Shown: positions 50,520 through 60,509 of the stretch, in pieces
Layout: every line of letters begins with the position of its first letter
Position numbering within the stretch: position 1 is the first letter of the stretch
From: JBECKS01 sp964557005
GTDB taxonomy: Bacteria; Pseudomonadota; Gammaproteobacteria; Pseudomonadales; JBECKS01
Assembly: GCA_964557005.1 (NCBI GenBank)
Contig: CAZKYI010000008.1
Coordinates: 1-64,000 of the forward strand
DNA: 64,000 nt
Direction of reading: 5' to 3'
Made by a program: the position numbers and the translations under genes
The notes under the pieces: model-generated
The model's database searches: none
What the model saw: only the letters and a program-made list of their open reading frames with translations
Told to the model about the DNA's origin: nothing

Positions 50520-52163
50520 ATGGTGGCAATGTTCTCGCTGTTTAAACACACAAAGACCTTCAAGTTTGCCTTAGCTCAGCCTGTTTTCCTGAAAGGTCAT
50601 GCCTGCTTCCTGTTTTCTGTATTGTTGCTTTCTGCGCTGCTGCTTTCTTCACTCATGCATTCCCCACCTGCCGTGGCAGACCCAAGAATAAATACAAAAA
50701 AAGGTGCATTAGGTAATAACCGTATGCTTGAACCCCGACTTCAAAGACAAGTCGAAGAAGAAAAACGCAAGGAACGTGAGCGCAAACGCAAAGCTTTTGA
50801 AGCAGAAGAAGCGAAACGCAAAGAAGCTCGCAAACGCTACTACTACGGTGAAAAGGAAAAAGAAAAAAGTGCCGAGCAAATCCAGTATGAGGAAAACAAG
50901 GAATACATGAACGCTTGGGAACGCCTCAAGTTCTCATGGAGAAATTCTGAAAACATTCAGGATATTTTTGACATCTCTCTTAACAGTACTTACGCACCTG
51001 CACGTGTTAAGTCCTCCTTTATTAGTGTACATAGCGGCCCTGGTCGCCATTACCCTGTCATTTATATTGCCGCAAAAGGTGAGCAGATTGATTTCACAGC
51101 CATTCGCACCGAGTGGTATCAACTGAGAACTGCTGATGGTCATTTTGGCTGGGCACATATTTCCAGCCTGCCTGAAGCACTTGAATTTGATTACAACATT
51201 CAAGGCTTTGCCGATGAAGCCAAGGCCATTGCAACCCGTAAACTTCCTCTGGATTTAGGATTTAGCGGCGGTCTCCTCGATGATGACCCCATGTTCAGCG
51301 CATCTGCCAAAGTGCAAAATACTCACTTTATTTCAACTGAGTTTGAATTTGGTGCAAGTCGAGGCACGCAGGTCAGCAACGATTATTTTGGATTCAACGC
51401 ACTGATTCACCCCTTTAGCGAACTAAAGTATCGCCCTCACTTCATACTCGGTTTGGGGCAAATGCGTACTGAATACAGTGTAGGCGCAACCACAGACTCT
51501 GACAGTGGTTTATACACCAAGGCAGGAATCGGCTTCGTCCGTAAACTAGATCAACGTATGAGGCTGCGCGCCGAAGTAGCCCAATATTCTGTTGAGAATC
51601 CGCTCGAAGAACTTAACCACTATTCGCAAATCATGGTGGGGGCTTCTTACGTTGTAGCTGGAAATACTGATGAGATTCTCAACCGCCGTATTGGCGAGCG
51701 TGTTTCCCCCAGTGATACAGAGCTGGGTCTGTTTACGGGTGCATACCACCTCAGTCACGGCCCAACCGTGTCTAATACCGGGCTTCGCCTGAGCTATCAC
51801 GTATCAGAAGACTATTTTATGGAGTTCCATGCGTCGCAAGGAAATCACGAATTTCAGTCAATAGGCTTTGCTGTAGCGCGTAACTTCTTGCCTGCCGAGT
51901 ACGTTATTAAATGGCGCGGCAAGAAAAATTACTGGCCTACCCGTTTGTACGGCTTGCTGGGAACAGGGCTGCAACATATTGATGACGACGAACAAATTGC
52001 AGTCAGTCTGGGCGGTGGATTGTCTATCAACCCTCTCAGACGTATTGGTATCCGTCTGGACGCAAGACAGCATATCGTTCACCAACAATTTGTTAACGGA
52101 GTCAGCTTCGATAAGTACCTGAAAAATCCCGAACTCAGTTTTGGTTTCAGTTACTACTTCTAG
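50520..52163 (+). CDS. Exported protein: charged helix, SH3 domain and C-terminal beta-barrel
   Basis: 547 aa from the ATG at 50520 (a TTG at 50454 would add 22 residues). Order: signal peptide (core at about 29-47, cleavage after AVA), a Lys/Arg/Glu-rich helix at about 71-128, a bacterial SH3 domain (about 160-220, SSFISVHSGPGRHYPVIYI, WYQLRTADGHFGWAHI), then about 300 residues of amphipathic beta-strands ending SFGFSYYF, the C-terminal aromatic of outer-membrane barrels. It leads the envelope cluster. The SH3 part could touch peptidoglycan while the barrel sits in the outer membrane; this is inference. No family recognised. Confidence 0.8.
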   Translation: MVAMFSLFKHTKTFKFALAQPVFLKGHACFLFSVLLLSALLLSSLMHSPPAVADPRINTKKGALGNNRMLEPRLQRQVEEEKRKERERKRKAFEAEEAKRKEARKRYYYGEKEKEKSAEQIQYEENKEYMNAWERLKFSWRNSENIQDIFDISLNSTYAPARVKSSFISVHSGPGRHYPVIYIAAKGEQIDFTAIRTEWYQLRTADGHFGWAHISSLPEALEFDYNIQGFADEAKAIATRKLPLDLGFSGGLLDDDPMFSASAKVQNTHFISTEFEFGASRGTQVSNDYFGFNALIHPFSELKYRPHFILGLGQMRTEYSVGATTDSDSGLYTKAGIGFVRKLDQRMRLRAEVAQYSVENPLEELNHYSQIMVGASYVVAGNTDEILNRRIGERVSPSDTELGLFTGAYHLSHGPTVSNTGLRLSYHVSEDYFMEFHASQGNHEFQSIGFAVARNFLPAEYVIKWRGKKNYWPTRLYGLLGTGLQHIDDDEQIAVSLGGGLSINPLRRIGIRLDARQHIVHQQFVNGVSFDKYLKNPELSFGFSYYF

Positions 52164-52181
52164 ATTCGGACAAAAGCAGAT

Positions 52182-52739
52182 ATGGGCAAACATTCAACTT
52201 CAACATCAATCACATACAAGTCCTTGCGAACTTGCTGTTTGGCCTTGTTGGGTTTCTGTTGCGTATCTCTCTCGGGAAATATGTTTGCAAACCCAAACAC
52301 ATCAGCAAAACCCGTTATTGGCGCTATAGCACCTGATTTCACATTGAAATCCCAACAGGGGGAAAACATCCGCCTGTTTGAACAACGCGGCAACTACGTA
52401 CTACTTTATTTCTGGGCATCCTGGTCCGGGGCAGCCACCCGCTTGCTCGAACAATACGACTCGTTATATCAGGAGAATAAAGACAAGAAACTTGTCGTGC
52501 TCTCCATCTCTGTCGATCCGAACAATATCAATAAAGTATTGAGCAGACAGTCAATCAATCACCCTGCACTCATGGATAACAATCAGGATATTTCCAGACT
52601 CTACCATCTGCAAAACATACCAACGGTTTACTTGCTTGATCAGGGTGGAAAAATCATTATGACCCTCGAAGGCTATGACCCAAGGTACTTTGACCTGGTA
52701 CAAAACAGAATCAACCGAGAGCTAAAACCTGATGAATAG
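52182..52739 (+). CDS. TlpA-like thioredoxin-fold protein lacking CxxC
   Basis: 185 aa. Signal peptide or anchor (about 17-37), then a redoxin domain: IGAIAPDFTLKSQQGENIRL, YVLLYFWASW, LSISVD, and the cis-Pro loop IPTVYLLD. Where TlpA/ResA have WCxxC, this protein has WSGAA (residues 81-85), so both active cysteines are gone. It cannot act as a thiol oxidoreductase; a binding or structural role is likely. It overlaps the next gene by 8 bases. Confidence 0.82.
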   Translation: MGKHSTSTSITYKSLRTCCLALLGFCCVSLSGNMFANPNTSAKPVIGAIAPDFTLKSQQGENIRLFEQRGNYVLLYFWASWSGAATRLLEQYDSLYQENKDKKLVVLSISVDPNNINKVLSRQSINHPALMDNNQDISRLYHLQNIPTVYLLDQGGKIIMTLEGYDPRYFDLVQNRINRELKPDE

Positions 52740-52986
52740 GATACTGTGTATGCTTTTGTTAGCCAGTACAGTACTGAGCTGCTCATCGCTCGGTACTGAC
52801 GTATTGAGCAAACGCTTCAAAAGCCAACAGCAAAATAATGCACTCGAACAAAGTGGATTAAGTTCAGACTATGTAAACATGAATCAGGATTTGGAAGCGC
52901 GTGATAATCGTTTGAAATTACGCTCTGCCCTGACTGGCAGCCCCTTTGGAAAAGATACCTGGAGTTCCGATTGTGACTGCCGCTAG
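52732..52986 (+). CDS. Small lipoprotein ending in CDCR
   Basis: 84 aa. Signal peptide with lipobox LSC-S (Cys about 17), a Gln/Asn-rich middle and a C-terminus SSDCDCR. The terminal Cys pair recalls DUF4266 lipoproteins, which accompany DUF3570 and TlpA-like genes in other bacteria; that is exactly the context here. It overlaps both neighbours: 8 bases with the thioredoxin-fold gene and 14 with the DUF3570-like gene. Confidence 0.75.
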   Translation: MNRILCMLLLASTVLSCSSLGTDVLSKRFKSQQQNNALEQSGLSSDYVNMNQDLEARDNRLKLRSALTGSPFGKDTWSSDCDCR

Positions 52987-54052
52987 TAAAAAGACATTGA
53001 GCGCACGATTGGCAATGAGTTTACTTTTGCTCATGGCTACACCTGTTTTCTCTTCCTCCATACCTGAACAAGGTTTTAGTCTGACCTGGCAAAGCTTCAG
53101 CAGCGATGACTTCAATTTCTCTGGCCCTTCCCTCTACCTGAGAAAAACCTTGCAGCAAGATACGCTATCACTCAAGGGACAATACAACAGCTTCAATATC
53201 GAAGATGAATCCAGTGATCAAATCAGCACTGCACCTGATTATTCAGAAACACAAAGTACCATTGCGCTTGGCGTGGATTACTTTTACTACGATTCAAGCC
53301 TTTCACTGTTTGGCCATTACACCAGTGAAGACAGTAGCAATGACTCTGCTATCGGCATCGACTTGACCCAATCCTATGGCAGAGCAAACAGCTATTTGAG
53401 AATGGGCTTTAGTCACGGCTGGGAAGACGACAGTGACCTCGGTTTACATAACAAAACCCGCAAGGTACATCTTGGCAATGGCAGAACCATCAAAAGTACC
53501 TGGCAAATCTACGCAGAGCTCGCTTTTGCTTCAAGCGATGGCGACTTGCAGGATTTTCGTTCTGCCAGACGTTTTTCCAACACCACACGAGTCGCATTAC
53601 CAACAGGACGCAGTGACCAACAGTTGCGATTGGTCAGCAGCAATGACCTGGGGAAAAATCGTTTTTTGAAAACCGAATTACAACTCCTGAATAATGACTG
53701 GGGACAAAGTGGCAACAGTGTTGAATTCTCCCTGCTCAAGGCAAGAAGCGAGCGCTTTGCCTTGCAATACCACGTTAAACTTTTGAAGCTGGATGAAAGC
53801 AAATACTTCACCGATGATGTTGTGGTGACACCGCAAGCTTATTTCAGTGATCATCGTCATCTGAGTGCACAGGAAGCCCAGGAATTGGGTGTCACTGGCA
53901 AGTGGAAGCTGGGTAACAACAACCCTGAGCGCCGTTTACGGAATATCGGCATTGATGCAGGCTACACTTATATGAAAAACGAATACGCCAATGAAGAAAA
54001 CATTTCAAACAGTGGAAGTGCTATCTTCATAAACTTTTCAGGTAATTTCTAA
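52973..54052 (+). CDS. DUF3570-like outer-membrane protein
   Basis: 359 aa from the GTG at 52973, chosen because GGAG lies 8 bases upstream and a signal peptide follows (LAMSLLLLMATPVFS). The mature part is alternating beta-strand with many Ser/Asp/Tyr and ends in INFSGNF, a barrel-type terminal Phe. The Asn/Asp-rich DSSLSLFGHYTSEDS and YSETQSTIALGVDYFYYD fit the DUF3570 style. The call is moderate. Its start lies inside the lipoprotein gene, so translation is coupled. Confidence 0.7.
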   Translation: MTAASKKTLSARLAMSLLLLMATPVFSSSIPEQGFSLTWQSFSSDDFNFSGPSLYLRKTLQQDTLSLKGQYNSFNIEDESSDQISTAPDYSETQSTIALGVDYFYYDSSLSLFGHYTSEDSSNDSAIGIDLTQSYGRANSYLRMGFSHGWEDDSDLGLHNKTRKVHLGNGRTIKSTWQIYAELAFASSDGDLQDFRSARRFSNTTRVALPTGRSDQQLRLVSSNDLGKNRFLKTELQLLNNDWGQSGNSVEFSLLKARSERFALQYHVKLLKLDESKYFTDDVVVTPQAYFSDHRHLSAQEAQELGVTGKWKLGNNNPERRLRNIGIDAGYTYMKNEYANEENISNSGSAIFINFSGNF

Positions 54053-54057
54053 ATAGC

Positions 54058-54714
54058 ATGAATAGCTTGCGAACAAGACATTTCTTCAAGGTACTCGTAC
54101 CAGTCACGATGTGCTTTCTGGCATCGCTGAGCTCCGCGTTATACGCAGATGATTTGCTCGACATTGAAGGAAACCGCGAAGGTCTTGTGCATCCACACAT
54201 CAGTCAGGAAGAATTTAAAGAAGCGCGAATTGACAGCGAAAACTTCGAGATTATTGCCTATCTCGGCACCTACAATATCGAACACTTTGACACTCAGGGA
54301 ATTTTTGGTGTTAAAGGCAGTTTTCATTTGAATCATCGTTTTTTTATCGATGTGGATTATGGTAGCAGCAGTATTTCAGGTCGCCTTGACCCCACCAATG
54401 CAAGCACTGCAGTTGATGAAAGCCTGATTCGTTACGATGCTTCACTGGGTTACAATTTTTTTGAGGGCACGGTTTTCTGGGAAAATGGCTTTGCCCTGCA
54501 TAATGAGTTTTATGTGAAATACGGCAAGGGCAAACTTGAAATTAACAATGTTAAAAATAATCTGGGAAGCCTTTCCATCGGCACTCGTTTATTACACCCT
54601 AATGATAAACTGGTTCTACAACTGGCACTGAATAAAGACAGCATAGAATCAGGCGGAGCCATAGCAGATTCCAGCGCCCTGAAATTTTTTGTTGGGCTTG
54701 GAATTTATTTTTAA
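54058..54714 (+). CDS. Outer-membrane beta-barrel protein (TIGR04565-like)
   Basis: 218 aa. Signal peptide (VTMCFLASLSSALYA), a short acidic N-terminal segment, then eight or so amphipathic strands ending KFFVGLGIYF. It resembles the small barrel family first noted in myxobacteria, in which such barrels accompany AglRQS/Glt-type or Nfs-type motors. Five bases after the DUF3570-like gene. No enzymatic motif seen. Confidence 0.7.
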   Translation: MNSLRTRHFFKVLVPVTMCFLASLSSALYADDLLDIEGNREGLVHPHISQEEFKEARIDSENFEIIAYLGTYNIEHFDTQGIFGVKGSFHLNHRFFIDVDYGSSSISGRLDPTNASTAVDESLIRYDASLGYNFFEGTVFWENGFALHNEFYVKYGKGKLEINNVKNNLGSLSIGTRLLHPNDKLVLQLALNKDSIESGGAIADSSALKFFVGLGIYF

Positions 54715-54738
54715 TTTTAAAGACATAGGTATAGAAAC

Positions 54739-55434
54739 ATGCGTCTATATAGAAGCACCTTACAGATTTTCACAACTACCTTACTCTTGCTAGGTACTAT
54801 GCTTTGGCAACCTGCAATGGCGGCAGACTTGTTTGATGAGTCTGAAACCCAAAGTAAATCTCTGGATGAGCGAATCAAGGAGCTGGAACAATCCATCAGC
54901 ATCGAATTCCGATCATCTAATTCTACCCCCGCTGCAAAGGCGGAGGATTCCCGCAAACAATTTCGTAATAGTATTTCTGGTCAACTGGATGCGACCACGC
55001 TGGAGCAAGAGGTTCAAACACTGAAAAGCGAAATTCTTGAACTCAATAAAGAGCTGGCAATTCTGGAAGAAGAAATTCTCACACCCGTGAGTTCGCAAGC
55101 AGCTTTCTTCCTTTCTATCAATCAGGGTAATTTTTTCAGGATAGATGGGCTAAAGCTGGAAGTAGATGGCAAAGTGGTTGAACACCACCTTTATACAAAA
55201 CAGGAAGTCGATGCCTTGAAAAAAGGTGCCATACAACGCATACACACGGCCAATCTTGCCCCGGGTAACCATGAGATTGTGGTTGTGCTGAATGGATATT
55301 CTATCGATGGCCGGGAAGTCAAAAGAGCCGCCAAATATAACTTCTTCAAACCCAATTCAAGAAAATATATTGAACTGGCCATTATCGATAATACCGAAAA
55401 ACAAAAAGTCGAATTTGAATTTAAAGAGTGGTAG
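54739..55434 (+). CDS. Exported coiled-coil plus beta-sandwich protein
   Basis: 231 aa. Signal peptide (TTTLLLLGTMLWQPAMA), two coiled-coil stretches (about 38-55 and 85-112, Leu/Glu/Lys heptads), then a ~110-residue beta domain with HTANLAPGNHEIVVVLNGY, similar in style to PEGA or Ig-like domains. It is soluble in the periplasm by prediction. It lies between the barrel gene and the first TPR gene in the same direction. No family recognised with confidence. Confidence 0.7.
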   Translation: MRLYRSTLQIFTTTLLLLGTMLWQPAMAADLFDESETQSKSLDERIKELEQSISIEFRSSNSTPAAKAEDSRKQFRNSISGQLDATTLEQEVQTLKSEILELNKELAILEEEILTPVSSQAAFFLSINQGNFFRIDGLKLEVDGKVVEHHLYTKQEVDALKKGAIQRIHTANLAPGNHEIVVVLNGYSIDGREVKRAAKYNFFKPNSRKYIELAIIDNTEKQKVEFEFKEW

Positions 55435-55458
55435 TAAGGTCAAGGTTTATTACTGTAT

Positions 55459-57462
55459 ATGCATTTTCCTGATTTCTTTCATATAGGCCAAAAGCTTGCT
55501 CCTCGTGTGGTGCTGGCCTTGCTGTTATTGAACACAGGTATCCTGCATGCCGAGAATGAACCTAAACGCACATGGTCGCTTAACCCTTTCAAAAAATCGG
55601 AAGAAAAATCCCGCGCAGAAAACGAAGCTCTACTTAGCCCGGATCCATTATTAACACGGGACGAATCAGGTTATATCGATAAACAACACAAAGTCCATGA
55701 CCTTGCGTATGGTGAAGCACTGCTCGATTTCTTTACCCAGAATTATTATGAATCCCTGATTAAAACCAATGTTGGTTTTCAAAAACAACAATACGCGCGC
55801 AACAATGAACACGCGCTGTTATTACAAGCACAACTTTATGTTATTGAAGGGCTACCCGAAGAAGCTGAACAATCGCTCGACAAAATTCGCGCAGGCAAAA
55901 TCACTCAGGCAACACTCAATCAGATTTATTTTCAGCTTGCACGTATGTACACCTATCAGGGCAAACTGGAACAAGGGAAAAACATACTGATAAATAAAAT
56001 TTCCCAACAAGAGGAATATCAGGAACTGGAGCACAAAATTCTTTTGGCAAACATCTATGCTATCGAAGGCGATAAAGATGCCTTGGCACAACACATTAGC
56101 AGTTTGAACCAGATTGCCACACAAAATGCCTACATTAAATACAATCTTGCCAATGCAGGAATCATCACAGGTAATGAAGAATTTTTTCTACCTATACTCA
56201 TCGAGCTTACCCAAACAAAGCGTAACGATCTGGAAACCAGAAGTATTCAGGATTTCGCCAATCTGAGCCTGGGCAAGTACTATCTTCAAAAAGATGAATT
56301 TGAAAATGCAAAACTTTACCTGAAAGCAGTCGGCTACGAAGGTTTGTATTCCAGCGAAGCACTTTATCTTTTAGCCTGGATTGAGCTACAAACAGAACAA
56401 TATAAAACTTCCTTTGCTTACTGGGTAAATCTCTCAAAACGTAATCCTTTTGATGTTTTTGTTGGAAAAAGCTATCTCTATAAACCTTATGCACTTGAAA
56501 AACTTAAATCGACACATCTGGCTTTAAGTGGCTATGACGAAGCTTCCGAATTTTACGATCGCCTGATTGCTGATGTGGATGCAACTATCGAAATCGTCAA
56601 CTCGGATACCTGGCTGGAAAAACTTCTACCCCCCGATATTGATTCACTGAAAGTTCACGAAACACAATCGCGTTATCCTTCGTGGATACGAACACAGCAA
56701 AATGAAACCAACTTTTTGCTTGATTTATACGCTTCCAACCATTTTGCCGTAATGCGCCAGAATGTCTGGGAACTTGAACTTCTAAAACGTGAGATGGAAA
56801 AACAACGACACACCTTCGAAGTATTCAAATCACAAAATGAAACCCATCATTCCAAATTTGATCCACTCATACCAGAAGCCAAAGCCTTTCTCAGCGGAGC
56901 CAGATTACAAAGCACCAGACAGCGTGTACAAATGCTTGAACAAGAGCTGATTCGTATCAATCATCAAAATGACTTTCTTGCAGCGCCTACGGAAGCACAA
57001 GCAAAGTATCTGCAAAGAATTGAATACATACATAGCCTGCTCGACTACGAAACTGAAGGCGAGCTTCAGCAGCAACGCGATTACCTGCGTTTGCTTGAAG
57101 GTATCAATGCGTGGCAAATGAATCAAACCATGAATGAACGCCAATGGAAAATTCGTGCACAATATGACGAGCTACAAACCTTATTGGCAAAGACAGAGCA
57201 ACATCAACAACAAATTGTTTTCGGAATAGCCAGCGTAGAATCATCCAAAGACTACATGCCTACCATTGTCCAGGCTGCCGAGAATGTAGAATTTCGTATT
57301 AATCAGCTTGAACTCTTGTCACTCAAGCACCAAAAGTATATTCGAGAGCTCGCCTTGAAAACTCTCGACGAGCGTAAGAGGGAATATAAAAATTTCAAAG
57401 CCAAAGCCAAACTCGCCACTGCCCGCTTACAGGATAGTATCGTTACAGGAGAGAGTCGCTAA
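55459..57462 (+). CDS. Large exported TPR-type protein
   Basis: 667 aa. Signal peptide (VVLALLLLNTGILHA), basic linker, then helical repeats of TPR type from about 60 to 300 (YYESLIKTNVGFQKQQYA..., LEQGKNILI..., ALYLLAWIELQTEQYKTSF). A long helical/coiled-coil C-terminal part follows (about 390-667). The stop overlaps the next ATG by one base (TAATG). Possibly the counterpart of periplasmic TPR proteins of Glt/Nfs complexes. Confidence 0.75.
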   Translation: MHFPDFFHIGQKLAPRVVLALLLLNTGILHAENEPKRTWSLNPFKKSEEKSRAENEALLSPDPLLTRDESGYIDKQHKVHDLAYGEALLDFFTQNYYESLIKTNVGFQKQQYARNNEHALLLQAQLYVIEGLPEEAEQSLDKIRAGKITQATLNQIYFQLARMYTYQGKLEQGKNILINKISQQEEYQELEHKILLANIYAIEGDKDALAQHISSLNQIATQNAYIKYNLANAGIITGNEEFFLPILIELTQTKRNDLETRSIQDFANLSLGKYYLQKDEFENAKLYLKAVGYEGLYSSEALYLLAWIELQTEQYKTSFAYWVNLSKRNPFDVFVGKSYLYKPYALEKLKSTHLALSGYDEASEFYDRLIADVDATIEIVNSDTWLEKLLPPDIDSLKVHETQSRYPSWIRTQQNETNFLLDLYASNHFAVMRQNVWELELLKREMEKQRHTFEVFKSQNETHHSKFDPLIPEAKAFLSGARLQSTRQRVQMLEQELIRINHQNDFLAAPTEAQAKYLQRIEYIHSLLDYETEGELQQQRDYLRLLEGINAWQMNQTMNERQWKIRAQYDELQTLLAKTEQHQQQIVFGIASVESSKDYMPTIVQAAENVEFRINQLELLSLKHQKYIRELALKTLDERKREYKNFKAKAKLATARLQDSIVTGESR

Positions 57463-60400
57463 TGGTCTCTCCAGAGAAATTTTCAAGCATGTATAGTCTT
57501 CTTGTTAAAGTCAGTCTTTGTATTAGTCTTGTTATTACGCTCAATGCCTGTGAAGGGCTTTTTGGCACCTACAGCGGTGATAAAGAACAACAACGCAAAC
57601 TGGTCACTTTGGGAGATATTGCGGCAACTCCCCCAACCATACAAAACGTGAAGGCCAAAAACCTGAGTGCAGTAGATGTCATCAGCAGCTATGAAGAAGC
57701 ACTCAAGGAAACCGATGATGTTTTGATCAAGGAAGAGTCTGCAAAACGTATTGCCAACCTGAGCCTGATTGCGACAGAAGATCGCATACTTGAACAAGCA
57801 CACCTGGCAGACCAAATCGACAAGCTGGATCAGGAAAACACAAAAATATCCGAGTTACCTGAAACTGAAGACCCTGTTTTACAACAAAGCCGTAAAGAGC
57901 AACTGAGTAAAAATCAACAAGACATTGCAAATGCGGAAGCCAGAATTGTTGAACTCGACAAGCAAAATCAAAATTCCTACTACGATGCCATTCATATTTA
58001 TGAGCGCGTGGTAAAAGAAAATCCTGTCGCTGAAAACAATGACATTATTTATTACCAGCTGGCTGCAGCCTATGATTCACAAGGAGATGAAAACAAAGTC
58101 GCCTGGGCTTTGGATCAAATCTCTGAACACTATCCCGATAGTGATTATTATACGGAAGCACAATTCAGACGCGCTGAAATCTATTTCTCAACAGGTGATT
58201 TTATCACCGCTGGCGAAGCTTATAATGCTGCCATCAATTCAAAAACAGATATGCGTTTTGCAGATCATGCTTTATATAAACATGGCTGGAGCTTGTTCAA
58301 GATTAATGAATACGAACTCGCCATTAATGATTTCGTTAAATTAAGAGATCAACTGGAACAAAAAAAATCCAGTGGCGCTGTTGATGACAAGTTAATCAAC
58401 GATACCAACCGCGTTGTTGCCTTGTCCTTCTCTCACCTGTCCAATCCCGAAGAACTCAAAAAATATTTCGACAGCATTGGCAATCGCCCTTATGAGCTGG
58501 CTATTTACAGAGAGCTTCATCACAACTACATCAATCAGGAACGCTACAAAGACGCAGCAACCACCTATGATGTTTTTCTTGAAGCCTACCCCTTCCATAA
58601 AGAAGCCCCCATCATGCAAAGTGATATTTTGCAGGCCTATCAGGATGGTGGTTTCCCCAGCATGGTTCTGCCTGGCAAAATTGATTACGTAAAAAGATTT
58701 GGTATTCACAGCGAGTACTGGAAGCGTTTTGTTGCAGAAGGTTCACCAGAAAGAAATTATAGTGCAGAAGAGAAAGAAGAATTAACCGACGAGATTAAAA
58801 AGCATCTTGCTGATGTTTCAAGGCACTATCATTCGATTGCGCAACGCTCAAGAAAAATTGATGACTATCGTCAGGCAGCCACATGGTATCGTGAATATCT
58901 CGATACCTTTGCCAATAAAGATGGCGTTGATACGGCTGAAACATTGGAAATTCGCAAACTGCTCGCAGAAAGTCTTTACGAAAGTGAGCAATATGAGTTG
59001 GCCATTGTTGAATTTGAAACACTTGCACGCGCTTCTGGAGATAACAAGGAAGCTGGTGCAAATGCGAGTTACTTTGTGCTGTTGTCTTACCAGCAAATGT
59101 TGAAAAATTATCAGGGAGATGAAGAAGGCAAGAACCAGCTTCTCGCCAAAAAAGTAGACAGCAGTCGTTACTTTATTGATAACTATCGTGATGATAAACG
59201 CATGCCTAATGTATTAGGTAACATCGTGCGTGACCAACTGACCATCAAGGATTTTGAAGGTGCTGTCAAAAACAGCCGCGTTCTGGTATCACTTGACCCA
59301 CCCGCGCCTATTGACATGCAACGCACCGCCTGGGTAACCATAGCCAACGCTGAATTTGATGCGAAAGACTATACAAATTCAGAAAAATCCTATCAAAAGG
59401 TGCTCTCTTTTGATGGTTTCAGCAGAGCACAACGTGACACCTACCAAACTCAAATTGAGCATTCAATTTATAAAAATGCTGAAAGCTTGAAAGAAAAAGG
59501 CGAACTGGTTCCCGCTGCACAGGAATTTTTACGCCTGGGACAAGTTGCGCCCACTTCTACCATTCGTCCGCAAGCACATTTCGATGCAGCCAATCTGTAC
59601 CTTGAAGCCAAACAGTGGGAAAAAGCGATTGAAACCTTGAATCTGTTCAGGCGTCTTTACCCTAATCATAAATTGCTTGAAACCTTCCCCGATAAAATGG
59701 CAGTTGCCTACAAGAATACCGACCAATTTGATAAGGCCGCAGACCAGTACATCATTCTCGCGCAACGTTATGAAAAAACTGATCCTGAACTGGCACGACA
59801 AACATTATGGGAAGCAGCCGAGCTCAAGGAAAAAGCCAATAACACTCAAGGTGCGCGTGATCTCTATCGTGATTATGCCAACCTCTATCCTTCTCCTTTG
59901 GAACAAAATGTTGAAGCTCAATACAAGCTGGTAGGTTTTTATAAAGCAGAGAATAACGATTATCGCGTGAGTTTCTGGAGCGATAAAATTATTAAATCAC
60001 ACGCCAGTGCCGGAAAAGAAAATACACCCCGTATCACCTATCTCGCTGCGCAAATGCGATTTGAAACTACCGAAATTGAATACAGACGCTATCAAAATAT
60101 AAAAATCAAACAACCACTCAAGCGAAGTCTGGAAAGAAAAAGAGCGCAAATGGATACCGTGCTCGTACAGTATCAGGAAATTTCCAAAATGGGTTCGGCT
60201 GAATGGACAGCTGCATCCAATTATCGTATTGCCAGAGTGTATCAAATCCTCGCAAGTGATTTGTTAAACAGTGAGCGACCTAAAGGGCTTACCGCCGAAC
60301 AACTGGAGCAATACGACATTCTGATTGAAGAACAGGCCTATCCTTTTGAAGATCAGGCCATTGAAATCCATGTACATAACACCGACCTGGTTAAAAATAA

Positions 60401-60509
60401 TATTTATAACGAATGGATAAAAGAAAGTTTCAACGAATTGGCCAAGTTGATTCCTGCCCGCTACGCAAAACAAGAAAAACGTACTTATTATGTGGAATCC
60501 ATCTATTAA
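57462..60509 (+). CDS. Very large TPR lipoprotein
   Basis: 1015 aa. Signal peptide with lipobox LNAC (Cys about 30). An acidic, partly coiled-coil segment (about 85-165) is followed by many TPR-type repeats up to about 900. Examples: IIYYQLAAAYDSQGDENKVAWAL, AQFRRAEIYFSTGDFITAGEAY, AHFDAANLYLEAKQWEKAIETL. It is likely anchored in the outer membrane, facing the periplasm. It overlaps the next gene by 20 bases. Size and position suggest the main periplasmic scaffold of the cluster. Confidence 0.8.
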   Translation: MVSPEKFSSMYSLLVKVSLCISLVITLNACEGLFGTYSGDKEQQRKLVTLGDIAATPPTIQNVKAKNLSAVDVISSYEEALKETDDVLIKEESAKRIANLSLIATEDRILEQAHLADQIDKLDQENTKISELPETEDPVLQQSRKEQLSKNQQDIANAEARIVELDKQNQNSYYDAIHIYERVVKENPVAENNDIIYYQLAAAYDSQGDENKVAWALDQISEHYPDSDYYTEAQFRRAEIYFSTGDFITAGEAYNAAINSKTDMRFADHALYKHGWSLFKINEYELAINDFVKLRDQLEQKKSSGAVDDKLINDTNRVVALSFSHLSNPEELKKYFDSIGNRPYELAIYRELHHNYINQERYKDAATTYDVFLEAYPFHKEAPIMQSDILQAYQDGGFPSMVLPGKIDYVKRFGIHSEYWKRFVAEGSPERNYSAEEKEELTDEIKKHLADVSRHYHSIAQRSRKIDDYRQAATWYREYLDTFANKDGVDTAETLEIRKLLAESLYESEQYELAIVEFETLARASGDNKEAGANASYFVLLSYQQMLKNYQGDEEGKNQLLAKKVDSSRYFIDNYRDDKRMPNVLGNIVRDQLTIKDFEGAVKNSRVLVSLDPPAPIDMQRTAWVTIANAEFDAKDYTNSEKSYQKVLSFDGFSRAQRDTYQTQIEHSIYKNAESLKEKGELVPAAQEFLRLGQVAPTSTIRPQAHFDAANLYLEAKQWEKAIETLNLFRRLYPNHKLLETFPDKMAVAYKNTDQFDKAADQYIILAQRYEKTDPELARQTLWEAAELKEKANNTQGARDLYRDYANLYPSPLEQNVEAQYKLVGFYKAENNDYRVSFWSDKIIKSHASAGKENTPRITYLAAQMRFETTEIEYRRYQNIKIKQPLKRSLERKRAQMDTVLVQYQEISKMGSAEWTAASNYRIARVYQILASDLLNSERPKGLTAEQLEQYDILIEEQAYPFEDQAIEIHVHNTDLVKNNIYNEWIKESFNELAKLIPARYAKQEKRTYYVESIY

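Noticed and set aside
52182..52739. Call as thiol-disulfide oxidoreductase
   Set aside because: Both active-site cysteines are replaced (WSGAA).
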